From: Collinsella sp. An2
GTDB lineage: Bacteria > Actinomycetota > Coriobacteriia > Coriobacteriales > Coriobacteriaceae
Reading direction: 5' to 3'
NCBI RefSeq assembly: GCF_002160065.1
Contig: NZ_NFJW01000016.1
Coordinates: 1-47,607 of the forward strand
DNA length: 47,607 nt
The translations under genes and the position numbers were made by a program. Positions 17,015 through 25,585 of this stretch are shown here, in pieces. The number at the start of each line of letters is the position of its first letter. Position 1 is the stretch's first letter. The notes beneath the pieces are model-generated. The model had not been told where the DNA came from. It saw only the letters and a program-made list of their open reading frames with translations, and did no database searches.

Positions 17015-18094
17015 TCAAGAGCCCGACGACGCAATTCGCGGAACGCCATACGCATCAAGAAGGCGCGCGAGTGCGCCGGGCGTCATCACCGTACGATAAT
17101 CAAAACGAATCACCGCGTCGCACACTGCCGTCAGACGAGATTCACGCTGACGCTCGTGCATCATGCGCCCCACGGCATCGCCGTGCTCTCCCGCAAAGCG
17201 CGTGTACTTGTCCTTGCCGTCGAACTCCCACACCAACTTTGTCCCGTCATCCAAAAGCCACGCTCCATCGACATAGAATGTTTGCCATGGCTCCAGCACA
17301 TCGGGAAACGCCACTTGGAGGTCGGGCACGACGAACCCTTCCTGAATCATGACGCCGCGCGCGATAGATTCTCCTCCACTTTGGCTGCGTGCATCTACAT
17401 ACGACGCCACACGAAGCGCACCTCTGACGCCGCGCTTACGACCACCGAATCGCTTAACGAGCTGCATGAGCTCGTCGCGCGATATGCCAAGAAGGCGCAA
17501 CGCTGCATCCGCGATGGCCAGCGCCTGGGGAAACGGCGCCGTGCAGAGGCAGTCGACCACGGTCTGTTCGGGCGATGTCACATGGATTCCGTGCACCGTA
17601 CCGCGCGCAAAAGTTGGAATGCCCGGCGTGGCACGCACGCCGCAGCGCACGAATCGGCCCGCCTTTCCCGTGTGAGAGCGAGGCGAAACCGCAAGATACA
17701 CGTCTTCCAGCAGCTCGAGCGATACGGGCAGTCCAAAAACGCATGCCGCAGAGAACGAGGCGAAGATCAGGTGATCGTCATGGCGCGCGAGCGATTTGAT
17801 GATGACGAACGGACGCTCCCATCGCTCAAGATTCGCCCAGTACGCGCTACGCCCAAACAGCTGCGGAAACGGCTCTACCAGCTCACCTCGGCCCACGCGC
17901 CGGCGAAACGCACGAATCTCTTCTCGCGATGGACGGAAAAGCGCGCCGTCCTTCTCGGCCTGAGCAATCTGGCAAGCGATTCGCTCTGAAACCTCTGATC
18001 GCGTGGTCCTCACCCCCTTCTGGGTGAATGCGCTCCGTATACGCCGGAGCACAAGAGGCAAGGGATATGTACGAAGATTCCGCGCCTCTTTCAT
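17015..18094 (-). CDS. Solitary AbiEi/DUF559-like protein (HTH plus PD-(D/E)XK-like domain)
   Basis: A 359-residue protein resembling actinobacterial proteins annotated as AbiEi-family antitoxin or DUF559 endonuclease-like. The middle (about 75-185) holds AbiEi-like helices. The C-terminal half has the SGGES motif (239-243), D276 (YVDGAW) and WEFDGKDKY (289-297, E290, D292, K294), a layout of a PD-(D/E)XK/Vsr-type fold. No toxin partner (AbiEii) is adjacent. The ATG at 18094 lies in the arm of a palindrome with no ribosome site, and a TACAAT box at 18106-18111 would make the mRNA nearly leaderless. Function is unknown. Palindromes at 18091-18164 and 16867-16938 flank it. Confidence 0.7.
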   Translation of the reverse strand: MKEARNLRTYPLPLVLRRIRSAFTQKGVRTTRSEVSERIACQIAQAEKDGALFRPSREEIRAFRRRVGRGELVEPFPQLFGRSAYWANLERWERPFVIIKSLARHDDHLIFASFSAACVFGLPVSLELLEDVYLAVSPRSHTGKAGRFVRCGVRATPGIPTFARGTVHGIHVTSPEQTVVDCLCTAPFPQALAIADAALRLLGISRDELMQLVKRFGGRKRGVRGALRVASYVDARSQSGGESIARGVMIQEGFVVPDLQVAFPDVLEPWQTFYVDGAWLLDDGTKLVWEFDGKDKYTRFAGEHGDAVGRMMHERQRESRLTAVCDAVIRFDYRTVMTPGALARLLDAYGVPRIASSGS

Positions 18095-18164
18095 TCTTAG
18101 GCAAGATTGTACCGATATAAAGCATTATTGAAGCTGATAACGGCACATTCTTGCCTAAGAATGA
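18091..18164. repeat. Palindromic repeat, upstream copy, overlapping the gene start
   Basis: Arms 18091-18114 and 18141-18164 pair at 22 of 24 positions around a 26 nt AT-rich loop. The left arm includes the ATG (18092-18094) and the candidate -10 box of the minus-strand gene 17015-18094, so a protein bound here would block its own transcription. The other end approaches the pflA stop (18184). Confidence 0.75.
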
Positions 18165-18183
18165 TTTGAGAATGGCGCGCTCG

Positions 18184-18984
18184 CTATCCCTCGGCGCGTC
18201 CTTTCTTCATGCCGCGCAGCACCGCCGTACGCAGCTCGGGCATACGCGCCTTATCCATAGCCGGAACGCCTTCCAGAGGGTATGGAATGCCCAGCTGTTC
18301 GTACTTCACGACACCCATGGTGTGATACGGCAGCATCTCAAGTCCAACCACGTTATGCCACGGCGCAATGAGGCGGCCGAGCTGCTCGCACTCCTCCACC
18401 GTATCGGTATATCCCGGCACAACCACATGACGAATGACGACCTTGATGCCCCGCCGGGCGAGCTCGTCACCAAACGCGAGAATACGCGCAGGGTCCCGTC
18501 CGGTAAGTTTTCGATGTCCCTCCGGGTCGGCGTGCTTGATATCCAGCAGCACCAGATCCGTCGCTTCAAGCAGCCGCGCAAACCGCTCGGGATGGTCAGG
18601 CGAAAAGGCGTAGCCACAGGAATCCAAGCAGGTATGCACTCGGCCATGAGGCGCCGCATGCATCTGCTCGAACAGGTCGGCGACAAACTCTGGCTGCAGC
18701 AGCGGCTCGCCGCCCGTTACCGTAATGCCGCCGTTGCGATAGAACTGCCGGTTGTTCTCGAACGCCGCAACGATTTGCTCAACCGACACCGGTGTCCCCA
18801 CATTGACCGGCCAGGTATCGGGGTTGTGACAGTAGGCACACCGCATGGGACACCCCTGCACAAATACAACGAATCGCATGCCCGGGCCGTCCACCGTGCC
18901 CATGGTTTCAATGGAGTGGATATTCCCGATGGCAAAACGCGATGAGGCGTCGCCTCCAAACGACTCGAGCTCCATCTTTGCCAT
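18184..18984 (-). CDS. pflA: Pyruvate formate-lyase activating enzyme
   Basis: Radical SAM enzyme that installs the glycyl radical on PFL. The 266-residue protein has C45-x3-C49-x2-C52 in QGCPMRCAYCHNP and the VTGGEPLLQPEF segment. GAGGAGG lies 8 nt before ATG 18984, which fits the family start. It is on the same strand as pflB and the glycyl-radical gene but separated from them by panE on the opposite strand, so it has its own promoter. Its likely target is the separate glycyl-radical polypeptide at 20623-20874. Confidence 0.93.
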   Translation of the reverse strand: MAKMELESFGGDASSRFAIGNIHSIETMGTVDGPGMRFVVFVQGCPMRCAYCHNPDTWPVNVGTPVSVEQIVAAFENNRQFYRNGGITVTGGEPLLQPEFVADLFEQMHAAPHGRVHTCLDSCGYAFSPDHPERFARLLEATDLVLLDIKHADPEGHRKLTGRDPARILAFGDELARRGIKVVIRHVVVPGYTDTVEECEQLGRLIAPWHNVVGLEMLPYHTMGVVKYEQLGIPYPLEGVPAMDKARMPELRTAVLRGMKKGRAEG

Positions 18985-19367
18985 CGTGGGAACCTCCTCT
19001 ATCCTTGTTGCCACAGCGTCGAAAACGCGGTGCGTGAGTCCTTCGGCCCGCCGGGCGGTCGACGCAAGAGACATCAATCCGCCTGCCGATCAACGCAAAA
19101 GCCATCAGGCTCGCCGCGACGCGCGGTGCGCGAGTCATCAGGCCTGCCGCGCCATACGATGCGCGAACCGTCTGGTCCGCCGCGCCTCACGTCGCCGTAG
19201 CGATTGTTTATCGCCATTGTAAAAGAAACCTAATGCGCGCGCCTTCAGGGACAAGGCGCTCTACCCTTGCGTCGCATCGTACAATGAACCAGCCAATCGT
19301 TAGCCGTACGCCTACTGCTTCGACAGGCGTCGAAGACGCCCGGGCGTTTGAACTCAAAGGGGTATCT
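18985..19367. other. 383 bp divergent gap (pflA / panE)
   Basis: No gene is supported. The central part is a degenerate repeat tract (19035-19190). The panE-proximal part has a possible -10 box TACAAT at 19280-19285 without a good -35. Confidence 0.5.
19035..19190. repeat. Degenerate repeats, about 30-36 bp units
   Basis: Units of the type GTGCGCGAGTCATCAGGCC followed by GCCGCG recur four to five times with substitutions (for example near 19030, 19070, 19095, 19125 and 19160). They lie entirely between pflA and panE. Confidence 0.5.
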
Positions 19368-20279
19368 ATGGACATCAAACATGTCGCCATCATTGGACGC
19401 GGAGCCGTGGGGCTCCTCTACGGCAGTGTCATCGCCGAGCACCTGGGCCAAGACAGCGTGACCTATGTGATGGACGATGCCCGCTACGAGCGTCATCGCG
19501 GCGAGCACATCACCATCAACGGCGAGCCACTTGCGCTGACAACCGTTCCCGCTAGCAAGGCCACGCAGGCAGACCTGGTGATCGTCGCAACCAAGGCGAC
19601 GGGACTCGAGCAGGCGCTTGACACCATGGAGGCGCTGGTAGGTCCGGACACATGCATCATTTCGCTGATCAACGGCATTCGAAGTGAGCAGCGCATCGCC
19701 GAGCGTTTTAGCTGGCAGCGCACGGTGCTTGCAATCGCCCAGGGCATGGACGCGGTCTTTCTTGATGGAGGCCTCACGTTCACGCACACCGGCGAGATTC
19801 GATTTGGCGCCGCCGAAGAAACGCTCCCAGAGGTCGTTCCTGCCCTGGATGCGTTCTTTGTGCGCGCCGGCGTGCCCCATGTGGTCGAGCAGGACATCTG
19901 GCATCGGCTTTGGACCAAACTCATGCTAAACGCAGGCATCAATCAGACCTGCATGGCCTACGGTTGCGACTATGGAGCGGCGAGCCGTCCGGGCGAAGAA
20001 AACCGCTGCTTTGTGGCAGCGATGCGCGAGGTGCTTGCGGTGGGACGCGCCGAAGGCATCAGCCTTACCGAGCGAGACCTTGCGGAGATGGCTGCGCTTA
20101 TCGCGTCGCTTGACCCCGCCGGCCTTCCCTCCATGGCGCAGGACCGCATCAACCACAAACCCACTGAAGTCGACGAGTTCGCCGGAACCGTTGTCGCTCT
20201 GGCGCACAAACACGGCATCCTGGTGCCGCAAAACGAGTGGCTCTACGGGCGTATTCGCGATATCGAGCAGAGCTGGTAG
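19368..20279 (+). CDS. panE: 2-dehydropantoate 2-reductase (ketopantoate reductase family)
   Basis: NADPH-dependent reductase of the PanE/ApbA family, making pantoate for coenzyme A. The 303-residue protein opens with the dinucleotide motif IIGRGAVGLLYG (G10, G12, G15), then ATKATGLEQAL and the C-terminal catalytic-domain marks KLMLNAGINQ with the conserved lysine. AAAGGGG precedes ATG 19368; a longer in-frame start is repeat-derived. The family also contains other ketoacid reductases, so the exact substrate is moderately sure. It lies inverted between pflA and the glycyl-radical gene. Confidence 0.82.
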   Translation: MDIKHVAIIGRGAVGLLYGSVIAEHLGQDSVTYVMDDARYERHRGEHITINGEPLALTTVPASKATQADLVIVATKATGLEQALDTMEALVGPDTCIISLINGIRSEQRIAERFSWQRTVLAIAQGMDAVFLDGGLTFTHTGEIRFGAAEETLPEVVPALDAFFVRAGVPHVVEQDIWHRLWTKLMLNAGINQTCMAYGCDYGAASRPGEENRCFVAAMREVLAVGRAEGISLTERDLAEMAALIASLDPAGLPSMAQDRINHKPTEVDEFAGTVVALAHKHGILVPQNEWLYGRIRDIEQSW

Positions 20280-20622
20280 CGCCGCTGCTCCCCGCGCCGG
20301 CACGCGTCATCCGCGCGTCATCCGCGCATCAGCACGCCTCGCCTTGCTCCAACGTGCGTCGTCCGAACCAACAAGGCGACGCCATCCCCAACAACCCCGG
20401 CAAGCACATCGCCGACTCGCCAACAAAGTCGCCAACAAAAAGGCGCCGCACCTCATACGCCCTATGCGCAGAGGTGCGGCGCCGAATCCATTTAAGCTCG
20501 AAGGGCCCAACTCGCAGCAGATGCTACAAAGCCCGCGCGCAGGCGTCTTGGGTCAGGCCACGAACAAGCGGTCACACGGCCTTCGAACGAGTCGTTGGCC
20601 CACACAGCCTTCGGACGAGTCG
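20280..20622. other. 343 bp convergent gap
   Basis: No gene is supported between the panE stop and the stop of the minus-strand glycyl-radical gene. The main feature is a strong terminator at 20436-20483. The first 100 bp has short repeated text (CGCGTCATCCGCGCGTCATCC). Confidence 0.6.
20436..20483 (-). terminator. Rho-independent terminator of the glycyl-radical gene
   Basis: GGCGCCGCACCTC (20442-20454) pairs perfectly with 20471-20483 (13 bp), and on the minus strand the stem is followed by TTTTTGTTGG (20432-20441). The core GGCGCCGCACC recurs in the terminator at 45389-45420. Confidence 0.85.
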
Positions 20623-20874
20623 TTACATACCCTCGTGGAAGGTACGGGAGATGACCTCGTCCTGCTGCTCCTTGGTGAGGTTGTGGAAGTTCACCGCATA
20701 GCCGGACACACGGATGGTGAGCTGCGGATACTTCTCGGGATGAGCCTGCGCGTCGAGCAGCGTGTCACGGTTGAACACGTTCACGTTGAGGTGATGGCCA
20801 CCCTTCTCGGCGTACGCATCGATCATGCTGACGAGGTTGTCGGCCTGCGCCTGGGGGACGTCCTGGACCTTCAT
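20623..20874 (-). CDS. grcA: Stand-alone glycyl-radical domain of pyruvate formate-lyase (GrcA-like)
   Basis: An 83-residue protein equal to the C-terminal domain of [35 protein letters not shown] and a TFHEGM end. The radical glycine is G58 in RVSGYA. GrcA/YfiD proteins normally repair oxygen-damaged PFL, but here the adjacent PFL (21067-23163) lacks this domain, so this product should be an essential second subunit. It has its own AAAGGAG 6 nt before ATG 20874 and lies 192 bp after the pflB stop, with a hairpin (21027-21060) and a possible promoter (TATACT at 20932-20937) between. That argues against a simple frameshift relic. Confidence 0.92.
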   Translation of the reverse strand: MKVQDVPQAQADNLVSMIDAYAEKGGHHLNVNVFNRDTLLDAQAHPEKYPQLTIRVSGYAVNFHNLTKEQQDEVISRTFHEGM

Positions 20875-20925
20875 GGTATCTCCTTTGCATTGGGGCGCGA
20901 CCGCCCGGGGGTCACGCCATGGGGT

Positions 20926-20965
20926 GTTCTCAGTATACCGCGATATTGATACCGCGCTACTACCA
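20926..20965 (-). promoter_or_regulatory. Possible promoter of grcA with CGCGGTAT direct repeat
   Basis: On the minus strand CGCGGTAT occurs twice, 14 bp apart, the second overlapping a TATACT -10 box (20932-20937). It suggests separate, possibly regulated transcription of the glycyl-radical subunit. The -35 is unclear. Confidence 0.4.
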
Positions 20966-21026
20966 TTTATGGCAGCCGAACACGCGCGCCGCGAGCCAAT
21001 TTCTCGCTGCACGCATGTCCGACACA

Positions 21027-21060
21027 GCATGGGGCCGGGCCCGTTTGTCCAGCCCCATGC
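21027..21060 (-). terminator. Hairpin between pflB and grcA
   Basis: GCATGGGGC (21027-21035) pairs with GCCCCATGC (21052-21060), starting 7 nt after the pflB stop. It lacks a T-tract, so it may be partial or mRNA-stabilising. Confidence 0.5.
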
Positions 21061-21066
21061 CGGCTG

Positions 21067-23163
21067 CTAGCACTCGGCGCAGTCGGGGTTCTCGACCGAG
21101 ATGTCGGCGGTCGAGAAATCGATGCTGTCCAGATCGAGCTCGCCGAAGAACACCTGGTCATCCTTGCCGAGCGCACCCGGAATGATGGAGAAGGTGTTCG
21201 AGATGCCGTCCTGAGCATCGCGGAACGGCAGCTTGGAGACAGAGGACAGCGACGCGATGGCGCCGTGCGTGTCGCGCTGATGCATGGGGTTCGCACCAGG
21301 GGCGAAGGGCACGCCGGCCTTGCGGCCGTCGGGGGTGGCGCCGGTCTTCTTGCCATACACGACGTTCGAGGTGATGGTGAGTACCGAGGTCGTGGGCACA
21401 GAGTTGCGATACGTGTCGTTCATGCGCACGTACTCCATGAACTGGTGCACCACGTCGTGGGCAATCGTGTCGACGCGGTCGTCGTCGTTGCCGTACTTGG
21501 GGAAATCGCCCTCAATCTCGAAGTCAACGATGACGCCGTTCTCGTCGCGCACCGGATGCACCTTGGCGTACTTGATTGCCGAGAGCGAGTCGGCCACGAC
21601 GGAGAGGCCGGCGATGCCCGTGGCGAACCAGCGATGCACGTGCTTGTCGTGCAGAGCCATCTGAATGCGCTCGTAGCAATACTTGTCGTGCATGTAGTGG
21701 ATGATGTTGAGCGCGTTCACGTACACGCCGGCGAGCCAGCGCATCATGTCGTTGAACTTCTCGACCACGTCGTCGTACTCAAGCGTGTCGCCCACGACGG
21801 GACGATACTTCGGGCCGACCTGCTTCTTGGAGATCTCGTCCACGCCACCGTTGAGCGCGTAGAGCAGGCACTTGGCCAGGTTCGCACGAGCGCCGAAGAA
21901 CTGCATCTCCTTGCCGACGCGCATGGAGGATACGCAGCAGGCAATCGCGTAGTCGTCGCCGTGGTATACGCGCATGACGTCGTCGTTCTCGTACTGAATG
22001 GAACTCGAAGCGATGGAGGTCTTGGCGCAGAACTCCTTGAAGGCCTGCGGCAGGTTCTTGGACCACAGCACGGTGAGGTTGGGCTCCGGCGAGGTGCCCA
22101 TGTTCTCGAGCGTGTGCAGGTAACGGAAGGCGGTCTTCGTGACGAGCGTGCGGCCGTCAACGCCCATGCCGCCGATGGACTCGGTGACCCACTGCGGGTC
22201 GCCGGAGAACAGGTTCTGGTACTCCGGGGTACGGGCGAACTTGACCATGCGGAGCTTCATAATGAAGTGGTCGACGAACTCCTGGATCTGCTCCTCGGTG
22301 AACGTGCCGCGCTTGAGGTCGCGCTCGGCGTAGATGTCGATGAAGGTCGAGGTGCGGCCCATGGACATGGCGGCGCCGTTCTGCTCCTTTACCGCGGCCA
22401 GGTACGCGAAGTACATCCACTGGATAGCCTCCTGCGTGTTCTTCGCCGGGCCAGAGATGTCAAAGCCGTAGAAGTCGGCCATCATCTTGAGCTCGCCGAG
22501 GGCGCGGATCTGCTCCTGCAGCTCCTCGCGGTCGCGGATGTTATCCTCGGTCATGACCACCGGGGTCGAGGCCTTCTGGGCCTCCTTGTCCTTGATGAGG
22601 TAGTCGATGCCGTAGAGGGCCACGCGGCGGTAGTCGCCGATGATGCGGCCGCGGCCATAGCCGTCGGGCAGACCGGTGATGATGTGAGCCGAACGACAGG
22701 CGCGCATCTCGGGGGTGTAAACGTCGAAGACACCCTGGTTGTGGGTCTTGCGACGGTAGGTGTAGTTCTCCACCACGTCGTCGTCGACCTTGTAGCCGTG
22801 CTGCTCGGCCGCCTGCATGGAGATGCGGATGCCGCCGTTCACGTGCAGCGCGCGCTTGAGCGGCTTGTCGGTCTGCAGGCCAACGATAGTCTCACGCTCG
22901 GGGTGAGCAGCGTCGATGTAGCCGGCCGGGTGGCTCACGATGCCGGTGACCGTCTTGGTGTCCATGTCGAGGACGCCACCCTGCTCGCGCTCCTTGGTGA
23001 GCAGGCCCATGACGTAGTCCCAAAGCTCCGTCGTACGCTGCGTGGGGCCGGCCAAAAACGAGCCGTCGCCCTCGTAGGGGGTGTAGTTGCGCTGGATGAA
23101 GTCTCGGACGTCGACCTCGCCGGTCCAGGTTCCGCCCTCGAAGCCTTCCCATGCTTCCTGCAT
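21067..23163 (-). CDS. pflB: Pyruvate formate-lyase catalytic subunit lacking the glycyl-radical domain
   Basis: Formate C-acetyltransferase, turning pyruvate and CoA into acetyl-CoA and formate under anaerobic conditions. The catalytic cysteine pair is C409-C410 (AIACCVSSM), matching C418-C419 of E. coli PFL. The protein is 698 residues against about 760 for the usual enzyme. It ends after [16 protein letters not shown] with an acidic tail finishing CAEC, exactly where the glycyl-radical domain should begin. That domain is the next gene. ATG 23163 has GAGGAGCG upstream. The upstream region has two small hairpins (23188-23206 and near 23213). Confidence 0.94.
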   Translation of the reverse strand: MQEAWEGFEGGTWTGEVDVRDFIQRNYTPYEGDGSFLAGPTQRTTELWDYVMGLLTKEREQGGVLDMDTKTVTGIVSHPAGYIDAAHPERETIVGLQTDKPLKRALHVNGGIRISMQAAEQHGYKVDDDVVENYTYRRKTHNQGVFDVYTPEMRACRSAHIITGLPDGYGRGRIIGDYRRVALYGIDYLIKDKEAQKASTPVVMTEDNIRDREELQEQIRALGELKMMADFYGFDISGPAKNTQEAIQWMYFAYLAAVKEQNGAAMSMGRTSTFIDIYAERDLKRGTFTEEQIQEFVDHFIMKLRMVKFARTPEYQNLFSGDPQWVTESIGGMGVDGRTLVTKTAFRYLHTLENMGTSPEPNLTVLWSKNLPQAFKEFCAKTSIASSSIQYENDDVMRVYHGDDYAIACCVSSMRVGKEMQFFGARANLAKCLLYALNGGVDEISKKQVGPKYRPVVGDTLEYDDVVEKFNDMMRWLAGVYVNALNIIHYMHDKYCYERIQMALHDKHVHRWFATGIAGLSVVADSLSAIKYAKVHPVRDENGVIVDFEIEGDFPKYGNDDDRVDTIAHDVVHQFMEYVRMNDTYRNSVPTTSVLTITSNVVYGKKTGATPDGRKAGVPFAPGANPMHQRDTHGAIASLSSVSKLPFRDAQDGISNTFSIIPGALGKDDQVFFGELDLDSIDFSTADISVENPDCAEC

Positions 23164-23734
23164 TGTATAACCACGCTCCTCGTGTCTGTGCCGGTGGGTA
23201 CGGCACGGGATTCACCGATTCTCGGTGCCAGGAGCGGATACGCTAAATGAAAGCACTTTGGAAGCAATTTGCACGGCGGTCACCAGCCGGTGAACGAACC
23301 ACCAAGCCAATCGTAGCCGCCGTACCACTTGCCTGTTCCGCGATGCGTCCAGGGCGCATTCGAAGCCGTTCACCGAGAAATCCTATACGCGGAAGGATAC
23401 CATAGCTAACTGCTTCGGCGACCACGTGTGGGTCATTATTTCTTTTCGGAATGATGGAGGTGTTTGTTCCCGCTTTCCCACCCGCCCCAACGCGCTCCCC
23501 ACCCACTCAGGTGCCGTCCACCGGCAACTTCTCGCCGTTTGCCGCGCGGCCTCCGCATGCCGCCGCTCTTCGGTGAACGGTAGTTGACCTGAACTCAAAG
23601 TGATATCACAATGCAATCAACAAGCGCACAGGGCGCTTGCTCGGGGAGCACCCCCCCCCGCCACCAATTCAGGGGTAGGCCGCGTTAGGCGGCACGGGTC
23701 GCATCGCGCGACCGATAGTGAGAAAGGAACTCCC
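23164..23734. promoter_or_regulatory. 571 bp divergent region between pflB and the SPFH gene
   Basis: No gene is supported. The pflB leader side has hairpins GTGCCG/CGGCAC (23188-23206) and CACCGA/TCGGTG (near 23213-23227). Further up are AT-richer stretches (23390-23470) that may hold the pflB promoter. A run of nine C lies near 23649. Frames in this gap lack ribosome sites and recognisable products. Confidence 0.5.
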
Positions 23735-24769
23735 ATGAGTGCCGAGAAGAAAATCAAGGCTGCATCCGGTTGGGGCATGCTCCTCGCAGTCATTATTGCC
23801 TTCATCGTCATCATCGCCGTGTTCGTCCTTAGCATCATCGGGCTCGCTACCGCAGAAGATACGGGTGTAGCCGCCAGCCCGCTCTATGGCTGGGGCCTTG
23901 GGCTCAGCATCACCGCCTTCTGCCTCATCTGGATTCCCATTTCGGGCTTTTTCACGCTGCAGCCAGGACAGGCGCGCGTATGCATCCTGTTTGGCAACTA
24001 CAAGGGCACCGTCCGTGACGAGGGCTTCCGCTGGGCCAACCCCTTCTACAGCCGCTCCATGGGCTCCAACTCTGCCAGCGAGGATGCCATCGCGTCGACC
24101 GTCACCAAAAGTGGTCTTTCACTCGGTAAGTCCATCGAGGTCGCGGCCAAGGCGGCAGGCGGCCTGTCCACGAAGGTCTCCGTCCGCGCACGCACGCTCA
24201 ACGGCGACATCCTGAAGGTCAACGACAAGGTAGGCAACCCCATCGAGATCGCCAACGTGGTGGTCTGGCACGTGAAAGACACCGCCAAGGCACTCTTTGA
24301 CGTAGACAACTACGAGCAGTTCGTGGCCACGCAGGCCGAGACGGCGCTCCGTCATGTAGCAAGCATCTACGCCTACGACCACGCCGAGGACAGCTCGGAC
24401 TCCATGGACTCCATCACGCTGCGCTCGAACATCGAAGAGGTATCTACCGCGCTCAAGCATGAGCTCACGCAGCGCCTTGCGCCCGCCGGCGTTGCCGTAG
24501 ACGACGCGCGCCTCACACACCTCGCCTATGCTCCCGAGATTGCCCAGGCGATGCTCCGTCGCCAGCAGGCCGAGGCCGTCATCGCCGCCCGCAAGAAGAT
24601 CGTCGAAGGTGCAGTCTCCATGGTTGAGATGGCCGTGGAAGAGCTCTCCCGCGGCGGCCAGGTGGAGCTTGACGAGGAGCGCAAGGCCGCCATGGCGTCC
24701 AACCTCATGGTGGTGCTCTGCGGCGAATCCGAGGCGCACCCCGTGGTGAACGCCGGCTCCCTCTACTAG
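23735..24769 (+). CDS. SPFH/Band 7 (stomatin/prohibitin-like) membrane protein
   Basis: A 344-residue protein with two N-terminal membrane helices (about 13-38 and 48-72), the sequence [20 protein letters not shown] that starts the SPFH domain, the domain itself to about 250, and a helical C-terminal part rich in Ala and Glu. SPFH proteins form membrane-associated oligomeric scaffolds. An extra Ser/Ala/Lys-rich segment (about 112-150) interrupts the early domain, as in an actinobacterial subfamily. AAAGGA precedes ATG 23735. The following gene encodes a ribbon-helix-helix protein. Confidence 0.85.
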   Translation: MSAEKKIKAASGWGMLLAVIIAFIVIIAVFVLSIIGLATAEDTGVAASPLYGWGLGLSITAFCLIWIPISGFFTLQPGQARVCILFGNYKGTVRDEGFRWANPFYSRSMGSNSASEDAIASTVTKSGLSLGKSIEVAAKAAGGLSTKVSVRARTLNGDILKVNDKVGNPIEIANVVVWHVKDTAKALFDVDNYEQFVATQAETALRHVASIYAYDHAEDSSDSMDSITLRSNIEEVSTALKHELTQRLAPAGVAVDDARLTHLAYAPEIAQAMLRRQQAEAVIAARKKIVEGAVSMVEMAVEELSRGGQVELDEERKAAMASNLMVVLCGESEAHPVVNAGSLY

Positions 24770-24966
24770 CCTTTCCTGAAGTGAGGGGCACGGTCGTCTG
24801 GCGGGCGTAGTCAACTTGCGCCCGCAGCGGATACCGGCTCCCACCAGATCGCACACGCGGCGACAGCATGCGCGCACCGCTGCCGCCGCGTTCCCGAACC
24901 CGAGGGACGGCAGGACCGCGCACGTGGAATTCCACCTCCTGTCGCCCAATAAAGCAGGTGACCGCC

Positions 24967-25164
24967 ATGGCACGCAAACAATATCCCCTACGCATCGACC
25001 CCAAAATCTGGGAGGCCGTCCAACGCTGGGCGGATGACGAGATGCGCAGCGCCAACGGCCAGGTGGAATGGATACTGCGCGACGCCCTCAAACGCTACGG
25101 TCGCCTCCCAAAACCCGGCGGAACCGACACCGATGCCACCAAAGCAAACGAACCCAACCAGTAA
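24967..25164 (+). CDS. Arc-like ribbon-helix-helix protein
   Basis: A 65-residue protein. KQYPLRIDPKIWEAVQRWA gives the beta-strand and first helix of the ribbon-helix-helix fold, followed by SANGQVEWILRDALKRYG for the second helix and a polar tail. Such small Arc-type proteins bind DNA as dimers. It lies 197 bp after the SPFH gene; this pairing appears in other actinobacteria from memory, which suggests a functional link. A CAGGTG site is 5 nt before ATG 24967. There is no toxin-like partner beside it. Confidence 0.75.
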   Translation: MARKQYPLRIDPKIWEAVQRWADDEMRSANGQVEWILRDALKRYGRLPKPGGTDTDATKANEPNQ

Positions 25165-25585
25165 GAGCCAACACCTTGCCGCTCCGGACGGGACGCTCTA
25201 GACAGGGCAGCCTGAACAAAGAGACCCGGGCGGAGCGCGCGTTCAAAACAGGCGTGAAGCACGTCCCTGGCCCGAAGGACGGCCGCCCACCTCGCACACC
25301 GCACCATTCCTGCCCGATCGACCTCCTGTCAGCTCGTCTTGTTAGCCCCTCCAGGAAAACTCGTTTCGTTTTTATGCAGTTGTTTTCGGATTCGGCGAGT
25401 AGACGGCCAATATTTCCAACAAAACCGCAGGTCGCGACGAGCCAAAAAGCGGGGCTACTCGGCAAATCGCAAAGTAACTGCATAAAAACGAAACGAGTTG
25501 AAATCAGCACCCTGCAAACGTCCCAAACCGCCTGGATTCTTAATTACAAACACCCTATCCAACAGACTACACGAAGGAGTTACCC
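25165..25585. other. 421 bp gap carrying a large inverted repeat
   Basis: No gene is supported. The main feature is the inverted repeat 25358-25499. The 86 bp after it (25500-25585) must hold the leader, and perhaps the promoter, of the ABC operon. Confidence 0.55.
25358..25499. repeat. Large inverted repeat (24 bp perfect outer arms)
   Basis: 25358-25381 and 25476-25499 are perfectly complementary over 24 bp (sequence AACTCGTTTCG... on the left). Pairing continues imperfectly inward for about 25 more positions, 16 matching, including a perfect CGAGTAG/CTACTCG block. The loop is about 45 nt. Base composition (A/T blocks) differs from the neighbours. It could be a MITE-like insertion or a hairpin RNA. 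Confidence 0.75.

Noticed and set aside
16867-18164. Insertion sequence
   Set aside because: No transposase is encoded between the palindromic copies and no target duplication was seen; they are listed as repeats only.
20623-21066. Frameshift or nonsense mutation as the cause of the split PFL
   Set aside because: The two frames are separated by 192 bp with a hairpin, a possible promoter and a strong ribosome site with ATG, so a single point error cannot explain it.
21265-23250. A 661-codon plus-strand frame opposite pflB
   Set aside because: Antisense shadow of pflB with Val/His/Asp-biased translation and no family features.
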